Positions 49,883-59,056 of a DNA stretch of 64,000 bases are shown in pieces. Numbering within the stretch: position 1 is the first letter of the stretch; the number at the start of each line of letters is the position of its first letter. Below the pieces are notes generated by a model. That model was not told the DNA's origin. It saw only the letters and a program-made list of their open reading frames with translations, and made no database searches. The translations under genes were made by a program, and so were the position numbers. The stretch is from Reinekea sp. G2M2-21. GTDB lineage: Bacteria > Pseudomonadota > Gammaproteobacteria > Pseudomonadales > Natronospirillaceae. The DNA lies in the NCBI RefSeq assembly GCF_015687175.1, contig NZ_JADPQG010000003.1:496001-560000 (forward strand). The letters run 5' to 3'.

Positions 49883-50144
49883 AATCGAATTATTAGCAAT
49901 AGTCAGACGGAAACTCGCTAAAAGACATTGCCAACATCGGCGCTTGTTTAGTTTTTTCCGCCTTTCAAACGACCACGCGAAGCAATTCGCGTCTCACAAG
50001 TTATTCAAGCAGGGATGCTTGCGCAAGTGAGTCGGAAATGGCGGTCCGACGTTTCGGTGGCCGTCGCGAACGACCTGTCGAAGACGAAATTGAGAAGTGT
50101 GATCACTCGTTTGTGGCGGCGGCTGGGATCGTTAAGGGCCGAGC

Positions 50145-50166
50145 CCGAATCGTCGGAACGATTCGG
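50145..50166. repeat. Perfect hairpin CCGAATCGT-CGGA-ACGATTCGG
   Basis: 9-bp stem, 4-nt loop, with further complementary AAGG/CCTT outside it; no T run, so not a simple terminator. Confidence 0.6.
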
Positions 50167-50248
50167 TCCTTGACGGCGAAAAACTCCCAACGAAACCAGG
50201 TCACTGCATGATGCAAACGCTAAAGATAAAAACCAAATACGCTTAAGT

Positions 50249-50286
50249 AAGTGCCATTCGGATCGCCCCCTAGGAAAGAAAGAACC
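50249..50286 (+). repeat. Direct repeat unit A (AAGTGCCATTCG...)
   Basis: About 38 bp sharing the 12-bp core AAGTGCCATTCG and a following CTAGGAAAGAAA-like tract with unit B at 50421; the units are 172 bp apart. Confidence 0.6.
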
Positions 50287-50420
50287 TCCGAAAGACTCTT
50301 TCATTCAGAACTATAAACGAATCGTCAGATCTGACCGATTCTTCACGGCAAGGGACACACCGTTAAACCAGTTCGCTGCTGCTTTCGCAGTGAAAATTGA
50401 CACACCAATTAAGCGGAAGA

Positions 50421-50458
50421 AAGTGCCATTCGCGCAGACCCGTAGGTAAGAAAAAACG
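50421..50458 (+). repeat. Direct repeat unit B (AAGTGCCATTCG...)
   Basis: Second copy of the imperfect 38-bp repeat; it ends just before the small membrane protein gene at 50462. Confidence 0.6.
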
Positions 50459-50461
50459 ACA

Positions 50462-50764
50462 CTACAACGTAATCTGATAGCCCGCCATGGACAACAATCG
50501 ATGACAGTAAAACAACATCACCACACACATAATGATAAATATCGCTTCGCCAAATAACTGTTGCCACAAAATATGCCAGCCAAAACGACCAATATAGCCA
50601 TACACTAAAACCCAGAAAACAAAGCCGCTGAATAAGGGGTAAAATCCAGCAAAAAGATCAACACTCATTTGGTTGCTAAAGGGGAGTGCCCACACTTTAA
50701 TGACCGGCAGCAGTAACAAAAGAAAGGTTGCCGCGGATAACCGCATTCCATTAATTCTGTTCAT
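50462..50764 (-). CDS. Small membrane protein of unknown function
   Basis: 100 residues, three hydrophobic helices (about 9-27, 40-58, 68-90) with short polar loops. No family recognised. It stands alone between a repeat-rich region and the SDR gene. Confidence 0.6.
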   Translation of the reverse strand: MNRINGMRLSAATFLLLLLPVIKVWALPFSNQMSVDLFAGFYPLFSGFVFWVLVYGYIGRFGWHILWQQLFGEAIFIIMCVVMLFYCHRLLSMAGYQITL

Positions 50765-50922
50765 TCACATCCCACTTCTGATCCCTCTCATGAGCGTACG
50801 ATGTTGTATCTTCGATGAAAACCGATAAAGGTCACTTTATGATCAAGTTCTAAAAGCAGAGTCAAATACCTTTATTCAACTTCACGTCTTCGCGCCCAGC
50901 AATCGTTATCAACAACAGTCCC

Positions 50923-51645
50923 TTAACCCGCGATCATCATCCGCTCAAACAATGATGGCAGCCAACGATGCAACCGCAATCCCCAACGCGCTTTGCCAAC
51001 CGCAATGGTGGTGTGCCCTGCCTGCCATTGTCGAATAATTTCTTGCGCCACCCAATCGGCCGACACGGCTTGTTCACTATTGCCTTGCTCCCCCAAGCCC
51101 GTTGCCGTTACCGGAGGCAAAACCTCAACAACATTCACGCCAGTGTTACGGCATTGAAACCTAAGTGAATGCGTTAGGGAGCGCAATGCCGCTTTCGACG
51201 CGTTATACACCGGCGTACTTTGCTTCGGGGCGACCGCCAAAACCGATGTCACATTAATCAACCAGCTTTCTGGTTGAGCCATTAACCGCGGTAGCAATAA
51301 TGCACTCAGTGCCAACGGTGCATGAAAGTTAAGGTTCATTTCCTCGTGCAGATAATCCATGCTTTGCGGTTGCAAAACGTTCCATTTATTTTGCACTCCA
51401 GCGTTGTTGATCAGCACACTCAACTCCGGAAAACGTTGCGCGAGATCCGTCGCCAGATGCCTAACCAGGGTGAGATCGGTTAAATCGGCCACGACGGTGT
51501 CCACACCGTAACGCTGGCGCAATTCGGCGAGCTTCTCATTGTCGCGAGCGACAGCGATCACCCGATTATGTTGCGCCAGTTGAGCGGCCAATGCCTGGCC
51601 AATTCCACGTGTCGCTCCGGTAATAACAATGGTTTGATTTTTCAT
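50923..51645 (-). CDS. SDR-family oxidoreductase (DltE-like)
   Basis: 240 residues. The NAD(P) loop is GATRGIGQAL, with NNAG (INNAGVQNKWN) and the catalytic Ser/Tyr/Lys (NVTSVLA; YNASKAA). The N-glycosidic tail and membrane-proximal C-terminus resemble DltE/YghA-like short-chain dehydrogenases. Substrate unknown. Transcribed away from the nrdDG leader. Confidence 0.9.
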   Translation of the reverse strand: MKNQTIVITGATRGIGQALAAQLAQHNRVIAVARDNEKLAELRQRYGVDTVVADLTDLTLVRHLATDLAQRFPELSVLINNAGVQNKWNVLQPQSMDYLHEEMNLNFHAPLALSALLLPRLMAQPESWLINVTSVLAVAPKQSTPVYNASKAALRSLTHSLRFQCRNTGVNVVEVLPPVTATGLGEQGNSEQAVSADWVAQEIIRQWQAGHTTIAVGKARWGLRLHRWLPSLFERMMIAG

Positions 51646-51869
51646 GAAGCGTCTCTTTAAGAGTGAACCATGATCATCCCCTAGGCTTATCCGCTGTTCC
51701 TTAAACTGGGTTAAGAAATCATGCTACCGGAGTAGACAAACCAAGGACTAAACGGGAAACGCGGGTCATTTGTTTATCTCAACATGACTCAGATCAGCGA
51801 ACCAGCACATTCACCAACCCTCAAAAACACCATATATTGACTTAAATACAACATAGACCACTATATGTG

Positions 51870-52007
51870 GTGTCAGAAAAGGGAATCTTGTGAAAAACAA
51901 GAGCTGCCCCCGCAACTGTAATGAACGAGCTAACCAAGGTAACCACTGGCATCACGCTGGGAAGGGTTGGAAAGCGCGGAGTTCAGAGCCAGGAGACCTG
52001 CTGACAC
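51870..52007 (+). ncRNA. Cobalamin (AdoCbl) riboswitch
   Basis: The conserved elements occur in order: the closing stem GTGTCAG (51870) with CTGACAC (52001-52007), AAAAGGGAA, GTGAAAA, GCTGCCCCCGCAACTGTAA (51903-51921), CCACTG, TGGGAAGG, and the B12 box AGCCAGGAGACCTGC (51987-52001). Cobalamin binding should shut off the downstream nrdD-nrdG. Confidence 0.96.
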
Positions 52008-52014
52008 ACAAAGA

Positions 52015-52041
52015 GAAGTCGCGCATAAAGCCGCCGACTTC
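52015..52041 (+). promoter_or_regulatory. Hairpin downstream of the riboswitch
   Basis: GAAGTCG/CGACTTC stem (13-nt loop) right after the aptamer and ~95 bp before the nrdD start. There is no T run. It could be part of the expression platform. Confidence 0.4.
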
Positions 52042-52134
52042 ATTAATCCAATCTGGGCGGGGCGCACCAGAGTCACCGGAAACCGTGCACAAGGTGGCGC
52101 ATGCCTGTCCATTATCATTCGGGGTTGAGTGATC

Positions 52135-54267
52135 ATGCCAGAACACGTCATCAAACGAGACGGACAGACGATTCCGTTTAACATCCACCGCATTGAAACC
52201 GCCATCGTGAAAGCCATGGGCTCGGTACAATGCCACCAAACCCATCTGCTGCCTTTATTATGCACGGACATCGAACGCGAACTATCCGGGCACCAGCCGT
52301 GCGATATCGACACCATTCAGCAGGTCGTCGAAGCTGCGCTCATCCGCCACCGGTTAGTGGATGTGGCGCGCAGCTACATTGCCTACCGTCGCACGCGGGA
52401 TATCGAACGCGAACGACGCAGCAAACTGAATGATGACATCGTTGGCCTTATTTCCCGACGCAATTCCGCCTTGCTTAACGAAAACGCCAACAAAGACAGT
52501 TATGTCATACCCACACAGCGCGATCTGTTGGCGGGCATTGTTGCCCGCCATATCGCCAAAACCCAATTGCTGCCTCAGGACGTTGTGCAAGCGCACGAGC
52601 ACGGCGATATACACTATCATGATCTCGACTACGCCCCTTTTTTCCCAATGTTTAACTGCATGTTGGTGGACTTGGAAGGCATGCTCACGCAAGGATTCCG
52701 GATGGGCAATGCGGAAATCGAACCGCCGAAATCCATTACCACAGCGGCGCATGTCACGGCGCAGATAATCGCCCAGGTGGCTTCGCATATTTACGGTGGC
52801 ACCACCATTGACCGCATCGATGAAATTCTCGCACCGTACGTGACCGCCAGTTTTCACAAACACTTGACCACCGCCGAACAATGGAACATTGCCGACGTAA
52901 ACGCCTACGCCATGCAGCAGACCGAACGCGAATGTTTCGACGCTTTTCAGGCATTGGAATACGAAGTTAACACGCTGCACACCAGTAATGGCCAAACCCC
53001 ATTTGTGACTTTTGGGTTCGGTCTGGGCCAGGGTTGGCAGGAACGACTGATACAAAAAGCTATTTTAAAAGTACGTTTGGCCGGGCTCGGCCGAAACCGA
53101 AAAACGGCGGTATTTCCGAAACTGGTGCTCGCCATTAAAGAGGGACTGAACCGTTCAACCAACGACCCCAACTACGATATTAAACAACTCGCACTGCAAT
53201 GCGCGTCGCAACGCATGTACCCGGACATACTCAACTATGATCAGGTGGTGCTTGCCACGGGATCGTTCAAAACGCCGATGGGTTGCCGCAGTTTCCTGGA
53301 CAACCGTCAACAGAATTCCGAGCACCCGCACGCCGGGCGCAACAACCTCGGTGTGGTCAGTATTAATCTGCCGCGCATCGCATTACTGGCCGAGCAAGAC
53401 AGTGCACGTTTTTTCGCGTTGCTGCACCAACGATTGGCGCTTTGCTTCAGCGCGTTGATGTCTCGCGTTGACCGGTTAAAAGGCGTTAAAGCCAGAGTGG
53501 CACCCATACTGTACATGGAAGGCGCCTGCGGAATACGCCTGAAGGCCGACGACGATATTTTCCAACTGTTCCACGACGGGCGAGCGACCGTATCACTGGG
53601 GTACATCGGTCTGCACGAAACCGCGAATGCGCTGTTTGGGCGTGAACCACACATCTACGACTGTGAGCACAAACAACGCTTCGCCATTGCGGTGGTGGAA
53701 ACGCTCAAACAAGCCACCGACCAATGGCGACAAAAAACCGATTTAGGGTTCAGCTTGTACAGCACCCCAAGTGAGAGTTTGTGCGCGCGGTTTTGCGAAC
53801 TCGACACCAAGGAATTTGGCGTCATACCGGGCGTGACCGACAAAGGCTACTACACCAATTCCTTTCATCTGGATGTGGAAAAAAAAGTCACCCCTTACGA
53901 TAAGATACTGTTTGAAAAACCCTACCCACGCATCGCCAGTGGCGGCTTCATTTGTTACGGTGAGTTTCCCAACCTGCAACACAACTTGAAAGCACTCGAA
54001 GATGTCTGGGACTTCAGCTACCGACACGTGCCCTACTACGGCACCAACACCCCTATTGATGAGTGTTTCCGCTGTGGTTTTCAGGGTGAATTCAACTGCA
54101 CGGCAAAAGGCTTTTGTTGCCCCGCCTGCGCGAACCATGACCCGCAAAGTATATCGGTGACCAGACGCGTTTGTGGTTACCTGGGCGCACCAAATGCGCG
54201 ACCGTTTAATGCCGGTAAGCAGGAAGAGGTAAAGCGGCGTGTGAAGCATTTGGCGACTCCGTTATGA
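52135..54267 (+). CDS. nrdD: Anaerobic (class III) ribonucleoside-triphosphate reductase
   Basis: 710 residues from ATG 52135 (GGGG 10 bp upstream; the GTG at 52129 is too close to it). The N-terminal ATP-cone is VIKRDGQTIPFNIHRIETAIVKAM (split here by function, residues ~5-95). The C-terminal zinc site has CFRCGF and CCPAC pairs, and the glycyl radical is at about Gly681 in RRVCGYLG. It makes dNTPs without oxygen. ATGA overlap with nrdG; under B12-riboswitch control. Confidence 0.97.
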   Translation: MPEHVIKRDGQTIPFNIHRIETAIVKAMGSVQCHQTHLLPLLCTDIERELSGHQPCDIDTIQQVVEAALIRHRLVDVARSYIAYRRTRDIERERRSKLNDDIVGLISRRNSALLNENANKDSYVIPTQRDLLAGIVARHIAKTQLLPQDVVQAHEHGDIHYHDLDYAPFFPMFNCMLVDLEGMLTQGFRMGNAEIEPPKSITTAAHVTAQIIAQVASHIYGGTTIDRIDEILAPYVTASFHKHLTTAEQWNIADVNAYAMQQTERECFDAFQALEYEVNTLHTSNGQTPFVTFGFGLGQGWQERLIQKAILKVRLAGLGRNRKTAVFPKLVLAIKEGLNRSTNDPNYDIKQLALQCASQRMYPDILNYDQVVLATGSFKTPMGCRSFLDNRQQNSEHPHAGRNNLGVVSINLPRIALLAEQDSARFFALLHQRLALCFSALMSRVDRLKGVKARVAPILYMEGACGIRLKADDDIFQLFHDGRATVSLGYIGLHETANALFGREPHIYDCEHKQRFAIAVVETLKQATDQWRQKTDLGFSLYSTPSESLCARFCELDTKEFGVIPGVTDKGYYTNSFHLDVEKKVTPYDKILFEKPYPRIASGGFICYGEFPNLQHNLKALEDVWDFSYRHVPYYGTNTPIDECFRCGFQGEFNCTAKGFCCPACANHDPQSISVTRRVCGYLGAPNARPFNAGKQEEVKRRVKHLATPL

Positions 54268-54773
54268 ACTATCACGCCTACTACCCTATTGATGTGGTGA
54301 ATGGCCCCGGAACTCGCTGCACCCTGTTTGTATCCGGCTGCGAACACCGGTGCCGGGGCTGTTACAACGCTGCAACATGGAACCCCCACAACGGATTACC
54401 GTTCACGCCTCAACTCGAAGAACGCATTCTGCAGGATCTGGCCGACACCGATATTCCACGCCAAGGGTTGAGCTTGAGTGGCGGTGACCCGTTGTACCCA
54501 GCGAACCTCAGCGCTGTGTTTTCGTTGGTAAAACGAGTTAAACAGGAATTACCCGACAAAGATATCTGGTGCTGGACGGGTTACCGTTTGGGGCAGTTAA
54601 CCAAGCAACAGCAACGTGTGCTGTCGTTCATCGACGTGCTGATTGACGGACCGTTTGTTGAACCCCTCAAAGACCCCAGATTGGTTTGGCGAGGAAGCCA
54701 GAATCAGCGCGTTGTACCCATCGCCGCTTGGTTGGCGGCGAACCATCGGGTGGATACTCAATCCATTGGTTGA
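54264..54773 (+). CDS. nrdG: Anaerobic ribonucleotide reductase-activating protein (radical SAM)
   Basis: 169 residues. The radical-SAM cluster ligands are Cys26, Cys30 and Cys33 (GCEHRCRGCYN), with GGDPLYP and WCWTGY downstream. It installs the glycyl radical on NrdD. Coupled to nrdD by a 4-bp overlap. Confidence 0.97.
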   Translation: MNYHAYYPIDVVNGPGTRCTLFVSGCEHRCRGCYNAATWNPHNGLPFTPQLEERILQDLADTDIPRQGLSLSGGDPLYPANLSAVFSLVKRVKQELPDKDIWCWTGYRLGQLTKQQQRVLSFIDVLIDGPFVEPLKDPRLVWRGSQNQRVVPIAAWLAANHRVDTQSIG

Positions 54774-54775
54774 AA

Positions 54776-54809
54776 AAGCGTTGTTGTGCACGCATTTCCA
54801 ACAACGCTT
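54776..54809 (+). terminator. Stem-loop after nrdG
   Basis: 11-bp stem AAGCGTTGTTG/CAACAACGCTT with a 12-nt loop, 2 bp after the nrdG stop; it lacks a T run, so may be a Rho-assisted end or stabilising hairpin. Confidence 0.55.
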
Positions 54810-54939
54810 GCCTAACAGGACCAAGGATGGTCCAAATAGGGTTAGACCGCAGAAAGCCCGCATGAAAAACCGCTAAGAAAATTTGCTGCGAAACATAAAA
54901 TACACGGCGGCCACCAAGCATAACCCGGCCCACAAATAG

Positions 54940-55090
54940 GGTAACTCTGATCAATTCACTTCATTCCTATCAGATCGAAGGATGAGCGAAGCGTGTGTTG
55001 CAGGGAATGGCGAGCCCTTTTCAAAACACGAAACAATACTCAGTCATCGATTTGATAGGTCTGAGCTGATTTGAATTAATCAAAGTTGCT
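54940..55090. mobile_element. IS5-type miniature element (copy 2), 151 bp
   Basis: Ends GGTAACTCTGA and (inverted) AGCAACTTTGA extend to ~45-bp imperfect inverted repeats; flanks are ATAG on the left and CTAG on the right. The interior matches copy 1 (13763-14024) in the opposite orientation, including a short open frame of 31 codons starting MSEACVAGNGEPFSKHE. No transposase. The CTAG at 55091 contains the stop codon of the next gene. Confidence 0.72.
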
Positions 55091-55447
55091 CTAGGGCTTC
55101 TCGAACTTCGTAAACATATAGAAGCCGCCAATGCCCACCAATACAAGAAACCAACAAACTGCTTCTACAAAGGGAATATCGAACAGCGCGACTCCAAAAA
55201 GAAAATCAATCCATACGATTGAAAATAAAGGGAGCATAAACGCGAACATCCAATTACTCCACTTACTACTCAAGGTTACTACCTCGCCACAATGCGGGCA
55301 GACTTTTACAGTCTGCGATAATTCGTACCATCGATAACGCTCTTTCAATGGTTTCTTCTTGACCTGCATTAAAGCAACGGGCTTCCCACACCAGGGGCAG
55401 ATTTTCTGTAACATTAAACGCATCCCAACTTCAAAGTAATCCCTCAA
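55091..55447 (-). CDS. Zinc-ribbon membrane protein of unknown function
   Basis: 118 residues (starts at 55447, 55423 or 55414). Two CxxC pairs (KICPWCGKP, KVCPHCGEV) form a zinc ribbon, followed by two membrane helices (about 68-88, 92-112). No specific family. Its TAG stop is in the CTAG flank of the adjacent miniature element. Confidence 0.75.
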   Translation of the reverse strand: MRDYFEVGMRLMLQKICPWCGKPVALMQVKKKPLKERYRWYELSQTVKVCPHCGEVVTLSSKWSNWMFAFMLPLFSIVWIDFLFGVALFDIPFVEAVCWFLVLVGIGGFYMFTKFEKP

Positions 55448-55505
55448 AAAGCTCTTTCGTTTCGTGAACTCTGTTTTCTGCAGAAATCGCCGACAACGAA
55501 AAACA

Positions 55506-55964
55506 TCAAATCAATTCAAAAATCGAATCAATCACCAACGGCAGATTCGCCCGGACGGACATTGCACCAAACACCGAACGTGCGTGCAGTCCCCTTTCGC
55601 CAAACACCTCGACCATTAAATCTGAACAACCATCCAATACTTTTGGGTGTTGTTCAAACTGTGCTGTGGCATTGATAAACCCCTGCAACTTAACCACCCG
55701 TGCAACCTTATTCAGCGTACCGAGTTCATGTTGCAGCGCCGATAGAATATCCAGGCCTGTCAGCCGGGCAAACTGGTAGCCTTCTTCCACACTGTAACGC
55801 TCACCCAACTTCCCTTTCGGGACCTCAGCCAACCCTGCGACCGGCCCTTTACCGGAGACAAACAGCAGGTTCCCGGTTTGCACAACATTGGCATAATTAC
55901 CCTGAGGGCTGCTGGCAATAGGCAACTGCAGCCCAAGCTCGATAATGCGTTGATCAAAATCCAC
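55506..55964 (-). CDS. RidA/YjgF-family protein
   Basis: 152 residues. RidA fold cues: NYANVVQTGNLLFVSGKGP at the N-terminus and the C-terminal HARSVFGAMSVRANLPLVIDSIFE with the Arg that in RidA deaminates enamine/imine intermediates. It is longer than classical RidA (~128) and belongs to the YjgF-like subgroup near 150 residues. Confidence 0.9.
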   Translation of the reverse strand: MDFDQRIIELGLQLPIASSPQGNYANVVQTGNLLFVSGKGPVAGLAEVPKGKLGERYSVEEGYQFARLTGLDILSALQHELGTLNKVARVVKLQGFINATAQFEQHPKVLDGCSDLMVEVFGERGLHARSVFGAMSVRANLPLVIDSIFELI

Positions 55965-56018
55965 CGTGACTCCCCTATTCTTCCATTAATACGATTGTTC
56001 TCAACCCCGCCCTACATA

Positions 56019-56483
56019 CTACAACGGCTGGTACATGTACCCGTCTAGGTCGGTAAAACCCGCGCGTTCATAAACGCCTTTACCCAGTTCAGAAGCATGC
56101 AGCCGGACGGACGAGAAATTCAACGCTTTCGCTTCCTCAACCAGCAAATTCAGCAAATGCGACGATATGCCCTGCCGCCGGTGAGGTACCCGCGTATACA
56201 TATTGGTAATGTACGCGATTCGACCCGTGGGGTTACTGAATGTGGGCGGTAACTGATAAAAGCAGAGCCCGGACGTACCCACAATGCTCCCATCGACAAC
56301 GGCGACCCAACAGATCAATGAACCATCTGCCAGGCCAACAGTAAAGTAATGCGTCAGTTCTGCGCGGATATCCCTGATTTCCGGGTAACCCTCATCAACC
56401 AACTGTTGGATGCGACAGTCCACTAATTGCGGAATATCGTCAGCATCCGCCTTGCGGTACGTGACGTTGTTGGTAGACGACAT
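56019..56483 (-). CDS. GNAT N-acetyltransferase
   Basis: 154 residues. The acetyl-CoA loop is in RVPHRRQGISSHLLNLLVEEA; strands 1-4 are typical GNAT. Same strand as the RidA and phosphatase genes, but the gaps are too wide to claim one operon. Confidence 0.88.
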   Translation of the reverse strand: MSSTNNVTYRKADADDIPQLVDCRIQQLVDEGYPEIRDIRAELTHYFTVGLADGSLICWVAVVDGSIVGTSGLCFYQLPPTFSNPTGRIAYITNMYTRVPHRRQGISSHLLNLLVEEAKALNFSSVRLHASELGKGVYERAGFTDLDGYMYQPL

Positions 56484-56615
56484 TGGAACTCCTTGCAGAT
56501 AAATGTGTTGTTAAACAGAGCCAGACACGGTTGATATCGGGTTGCCTCAATCTACTATTTGAGACCTGGGTCGAGAGCAGTGGTTGGTTGCAACCAATGC
56601 CACCGGATACCAGCA

Positions 56616-57191
56616 TTAACAGCAAACCAAGCGCGTTATGCCTGGATCAACAGGCTCAAACAGGTGCGCCGATTCATTGAAAAACTCAAAATCCCAACTG
56701 CCGTTATAGGTTAACTTGGTTACTCCGGTATACGCCATATCATGCCCGAACGATTTGCCGGTCAGCTTCTTTAATAAATACAGAATGAAACAACCATGGG
56801 CGACAACAATCACCTGATCGTTACCGGCCAACGTCAGCAGGTGATTATCTATAAAACGCTGCACCCGTTCTTTTTGCCGCTGGAACTCCGCCAAATCGGT
56901 ATTGCCCAGGTTTTTACCGATGCATTCACAGAATATTTCCCGAATCTCGGACAACACCGAGTGCTTAGCCGCACTGACATTCAGCTGGTCAAAGGTTTCA
57001 ATTGCGCGAAGGTAATCGCTGCTATAGGAATGGCTGAAGTTCAGGTGGGTAAAAACACTACGCAATCGCTCCGCCTGAGTAAGCCCGAGCCTGGTTAATG
57101 GCTTGTCATACTCATTTTTGGGTGTATAGGTAACTTCGTTGATGCGTTCATCACCGGCCTCTCCGTGCCGGACCAAATAAACTGTGCTCAT
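56616..57191 (-). CDS. Histidine phosphatase family protein
   Basis: 191 residues from ATG 57191, where the domain begins (MSTVYLVRHGEAG with the RHG catalytic His); the open frame extends to 57284. The later VVAHGCFILYL supplies the second His. It may act on phosphoprotein or a small phospho-metabolite. A broken copy of its 5' end lies at 60344-60456. Confidence 0.9.
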   Translation of the reverse strand: MSTVYLVRHGEAGDERINEVTYTPKNEYDKPLTRLGLTQAERLRSVFTHLNFSHSYSSDYLRAIETFDQLNVSAAKHSVLSEIREIFCECIGKNLGNTDLAEFQRQKERVQRFIDNHLLTLAGNDQVIVVAHGCFILYLLKKLTGKSFGHDMAYTGVTKLTYNGSWDFEFFNESAHLFEPVDPGITRLVCC

Positions 57192-57513
57192 GATACTTTT
57201 TAAAATCCTTTTCGTTGATCGATTTGCTTCATGCGATGGAATTACACTAAACCTTTTTGAATACGAGATAGGGCTATGAAACACGCCCTGTAAACACAGT
57301 AATGCGGGGTTGGTTGATTACTTTTTAACGCATGCTAAACCGCATTAAGAAAATCTAATATAACCGACTACCCAATTCGATAAAACAGGGTACCCCCTCT
57401 CTTCTTTGCAATTCAATGACTCATACAGTCAGCACAGTAGATCTGACCTTACCGAATTATTTGTGCAGACCTAAGGCCACTACCAGAGCTACCAAAAGTG
57501 TTGCACAGTGAAA
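57192..57513. other. ~320-bp non-coding stretch
   Basis: An 8-bp inverted repeat TAATGCGG (57300) / CCGCATTA (57340) is the only structure noticed. No gene seen. It marks the step from core-like to AT-rich accessory DNA. Confidence 0.4.
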
Positions 57514-58041
57514 CTAATACCCTTGAGGCCTTTGCCCGATCCCAACAACCTCTAACTGCCCAAACGCATTGTAATAGACATGAAGCATAGGACCGTTGTT
57601 AGCCTGCACATTAAAATGCGCGACCATGCCGTCGTTAAAGCCATGATGCAAGGCCCACCCTTCAAAGCCGTGGTGCCATTGACCCACTATGGCATAGTGG
57701 CCGTTCACAATTGGTGGCAAATTAATAATTTGGTTCAACGCCAACGCATTAACTGGCGCATTATTTGCTATGTTCGGGTAGGGAGCCACCAGAGGTTGCT
57801 GAGCCTGTGCTTGAGGCTGTGGTTGTTGCGCTTGAGGAACAAAGTCTGCTGCATTAGGGTTTAACCCCTTCTTTTTTCCTCCGTTCATTTGCATCATCAA
57901 CTGTAAGGTTCTCTGCTCCTTAACGGCTGGTCTATTATCGACGATGTTGTGCGCTTGTTGACTACTACTCGTGTTCTTATTGTCTACCGTGCTTGCCGTG
58001 TTTTGCTTCTTTTCTTCTGTACTGCCTGCGTATATTTTCAT
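57514..58041 (-). CDS. Protein with DNRP-type leader motif, Gln/Pro linker and His-rich C-terminal domain
   Basis: 174 residues from ATG 58041 (AGGG about 6 bp upstream). The Ser/Thr/Asn-rich start leads to NIVDNRPAVKEQRTLQLM (about 33-50), the DNRPxxxxQRxLQ motif I know from the N-termini of DUF4157-type polymorphic toxins and related proteins. A Gln/Pro/Ala linker follows (about 70-95), then an ~80-residue domain with GQWHHGFEGWALHHGF and a hydrophobic end. No signal peptide. It sits 163 bp downstream of a ClpS-like gene and an M50 protease gene on the same strand. A secreted effector or substrate is a guess; function unknown. Confidence 0.65.
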   Translation of the reverse strand: MKIYAGSTEEKKQNTASTVDNKNTSSSQQAHNIVDNRPAVKEQRTLQLMMQMNGGKKKGLNPNAADFVPQAQQPQPQAQAQQPLVAPYPNIANNAPVNALALNQIINLPPIVNGHYAIVGQWHHGFEGWALHHGFNDGMVAHFNVQANNGPMLHVYYNAFGQLEVVGIGQRPQGY

Positions 58042-58204
58042 AAACACCCTCACTGGTCCTTTTGATTTCTACTTTACATATAGCGTTTCGCTACAGCAGC
58101 AAACTTGACGCAGTAAAGTTAATAAAAATTTTGATAGATCTTAATACTATTGAACAGTATAGACAGGGCGTTCCAGGAGGAACCTATTCAACATGTAAAT
58201 TAAT

Positions 58205-58459
58205 TTACGCCTTTACAACCTTACAGGCAAAGGAGAATCCGTACTTACTCGCTTCCTTTGCAATTAGCTCCACTAAATTAGTAGCACTCAGGGCGTCCAA
58301 TCAGCCGAATCGAGCATACCCGTTCCTATGCACTTCCACCGTTAAAAGTGCAGCACTCAGATCGTTTAGATTTAAGTAGTTTCTGAATACATCGATAACG
58401 AACTCAAACTCAGTTGTGTCTTCGTTCTCGAACTCCAGTTGGACTAAACTGTCATTCAT
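58205..58459 (-). pseudogene. ClpS-like adaptor with one in-frame TGA
   Basis: The 85-codon frame from ATG 58459 to TAA 58205 reads as one ClpS-fold domain: EFVIDVFRNYLNLN (ClpS has EFVIDVLQKFF), VEVHRNG and the C-terminal FACKVVKA. Codon 56 is TGA, right after RFG, which splits it. Upstream and downstream parts align without a shift, so a point mutation (for example from TGG) is the simplest reading; readthrough is possible. ClpS presents N-degron substrates to ClpAP; this copy is a divergent paralogue, 11 bp downstream of the M50 gene. Confidence 0.7.
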
Positions 58460-58470
58460 TTGGTCACGAT

Positions 58471-58966
58471 CTATAAATTCAGCGTCAGCCAGTGGTTTTT
58501 CAAAATCATACCTTCTTGCAGCCCTAACCTTTCTCGCGAATGCGAGCAGACCAAAAAAGCTTTCCCGTCACTTTCAATACCCAAGCCTTTAACACGAGAA
58601 GGCAGAATATTCAACAAGCCTAATCCAATTGAAAACCACCCATTCACAAATAAAAAACCCATTCTAAGTGAGAAAATGGAAACTGATAACCGGTAATGAA
58701 CCGACAACTAAATTAGACAAAATACCACTGGAAATGATCACCAATTCACCCAGTAAAGTGGTTTTTTTAGATTGCTTTCGTACTTTACATATCCTGTTAC
58801 CAGATCCCTCCGAAATACAAAAAACGTACTTTTCTTCTTTTCGTTCGATAACATTTGGACCCACAACAAAACTATTAACCTTATGTCCGTTCCATAGAAT
58901 GGCCACCAGATGACCCAGCTCATGGATGAGAACTGAAACAAGAATGCTGGAAAAATATAAGAACAA
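58471..58966 (-). pseudogene. Small M50 (site-2-type) metalloprotease, frameshifted
   Basis: Two overlapping frames join to one protein. Frame 1 (58966-58664, TTG start) has the zinc motif HELGH at about 15-19 and the GELVIISSGILSNLV segment; frame 2 (to 58471) continues with the NGWFSIGLGLLNILPSR helix and SDGKAFL typical of the second M50 motif. The switch is near 58675 and needs a one-base skip, so a single-base deletion is likely. M50 proteases cut within the membrane. Next to a ClpS-like gene and two small membrane proteins. Confidence 0.75.
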
Positions 58967-59056
58967 AAATTTTTAGCGCTACCAAGCCTAAACCCTTCCT
59001 GTATGAAAAAAGAATTTTCCCAGAGAGCTTTTGCTCCTAAAATAGAGATATATCAT

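Larger units (their letters stand above)
49883..50461. other. ~580-bp non-coding stretch rich in hairpins and repeats
   Basis: No credible gene. It holds several palindromes, among them GTCGGA...TCCGAC near 50030 and a 9-bp stem at 50145-50166, and two direct repeats starting AAGTGCCATTCG. I read it as a relic of mobile or REP-like DNA. Confidence 0.5.

Noticed and set aside
50030-50170. tRNA-like or other structured RNA gene
   Set aside because: The hairpins do not form a cloverleaf and there is no TTC-arm consensus; left as repeats.
54667-54954. Minus-strand protein after nrdG
   Set aside because: No domain; part overlaps nrdG antisense. A short hydrophobic frame ending in FRSKFS near 54880 could be a gene remnant cut by the miniature element, but it is too short to call.
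57300-57347. attC site downstream of the DNRP-motif gene
   Set aside because: The TAATGCGG/CCGCATTA repeat lacks the core pattern and is not like the other sites; the cassette array is not extended this far left.
58664-58707. Programmed frameshift in the M50 gene
   Set aside because: The overlap has no classical slippery heptamer, and the join needs a +1 step; a single-base deletion is simpler.
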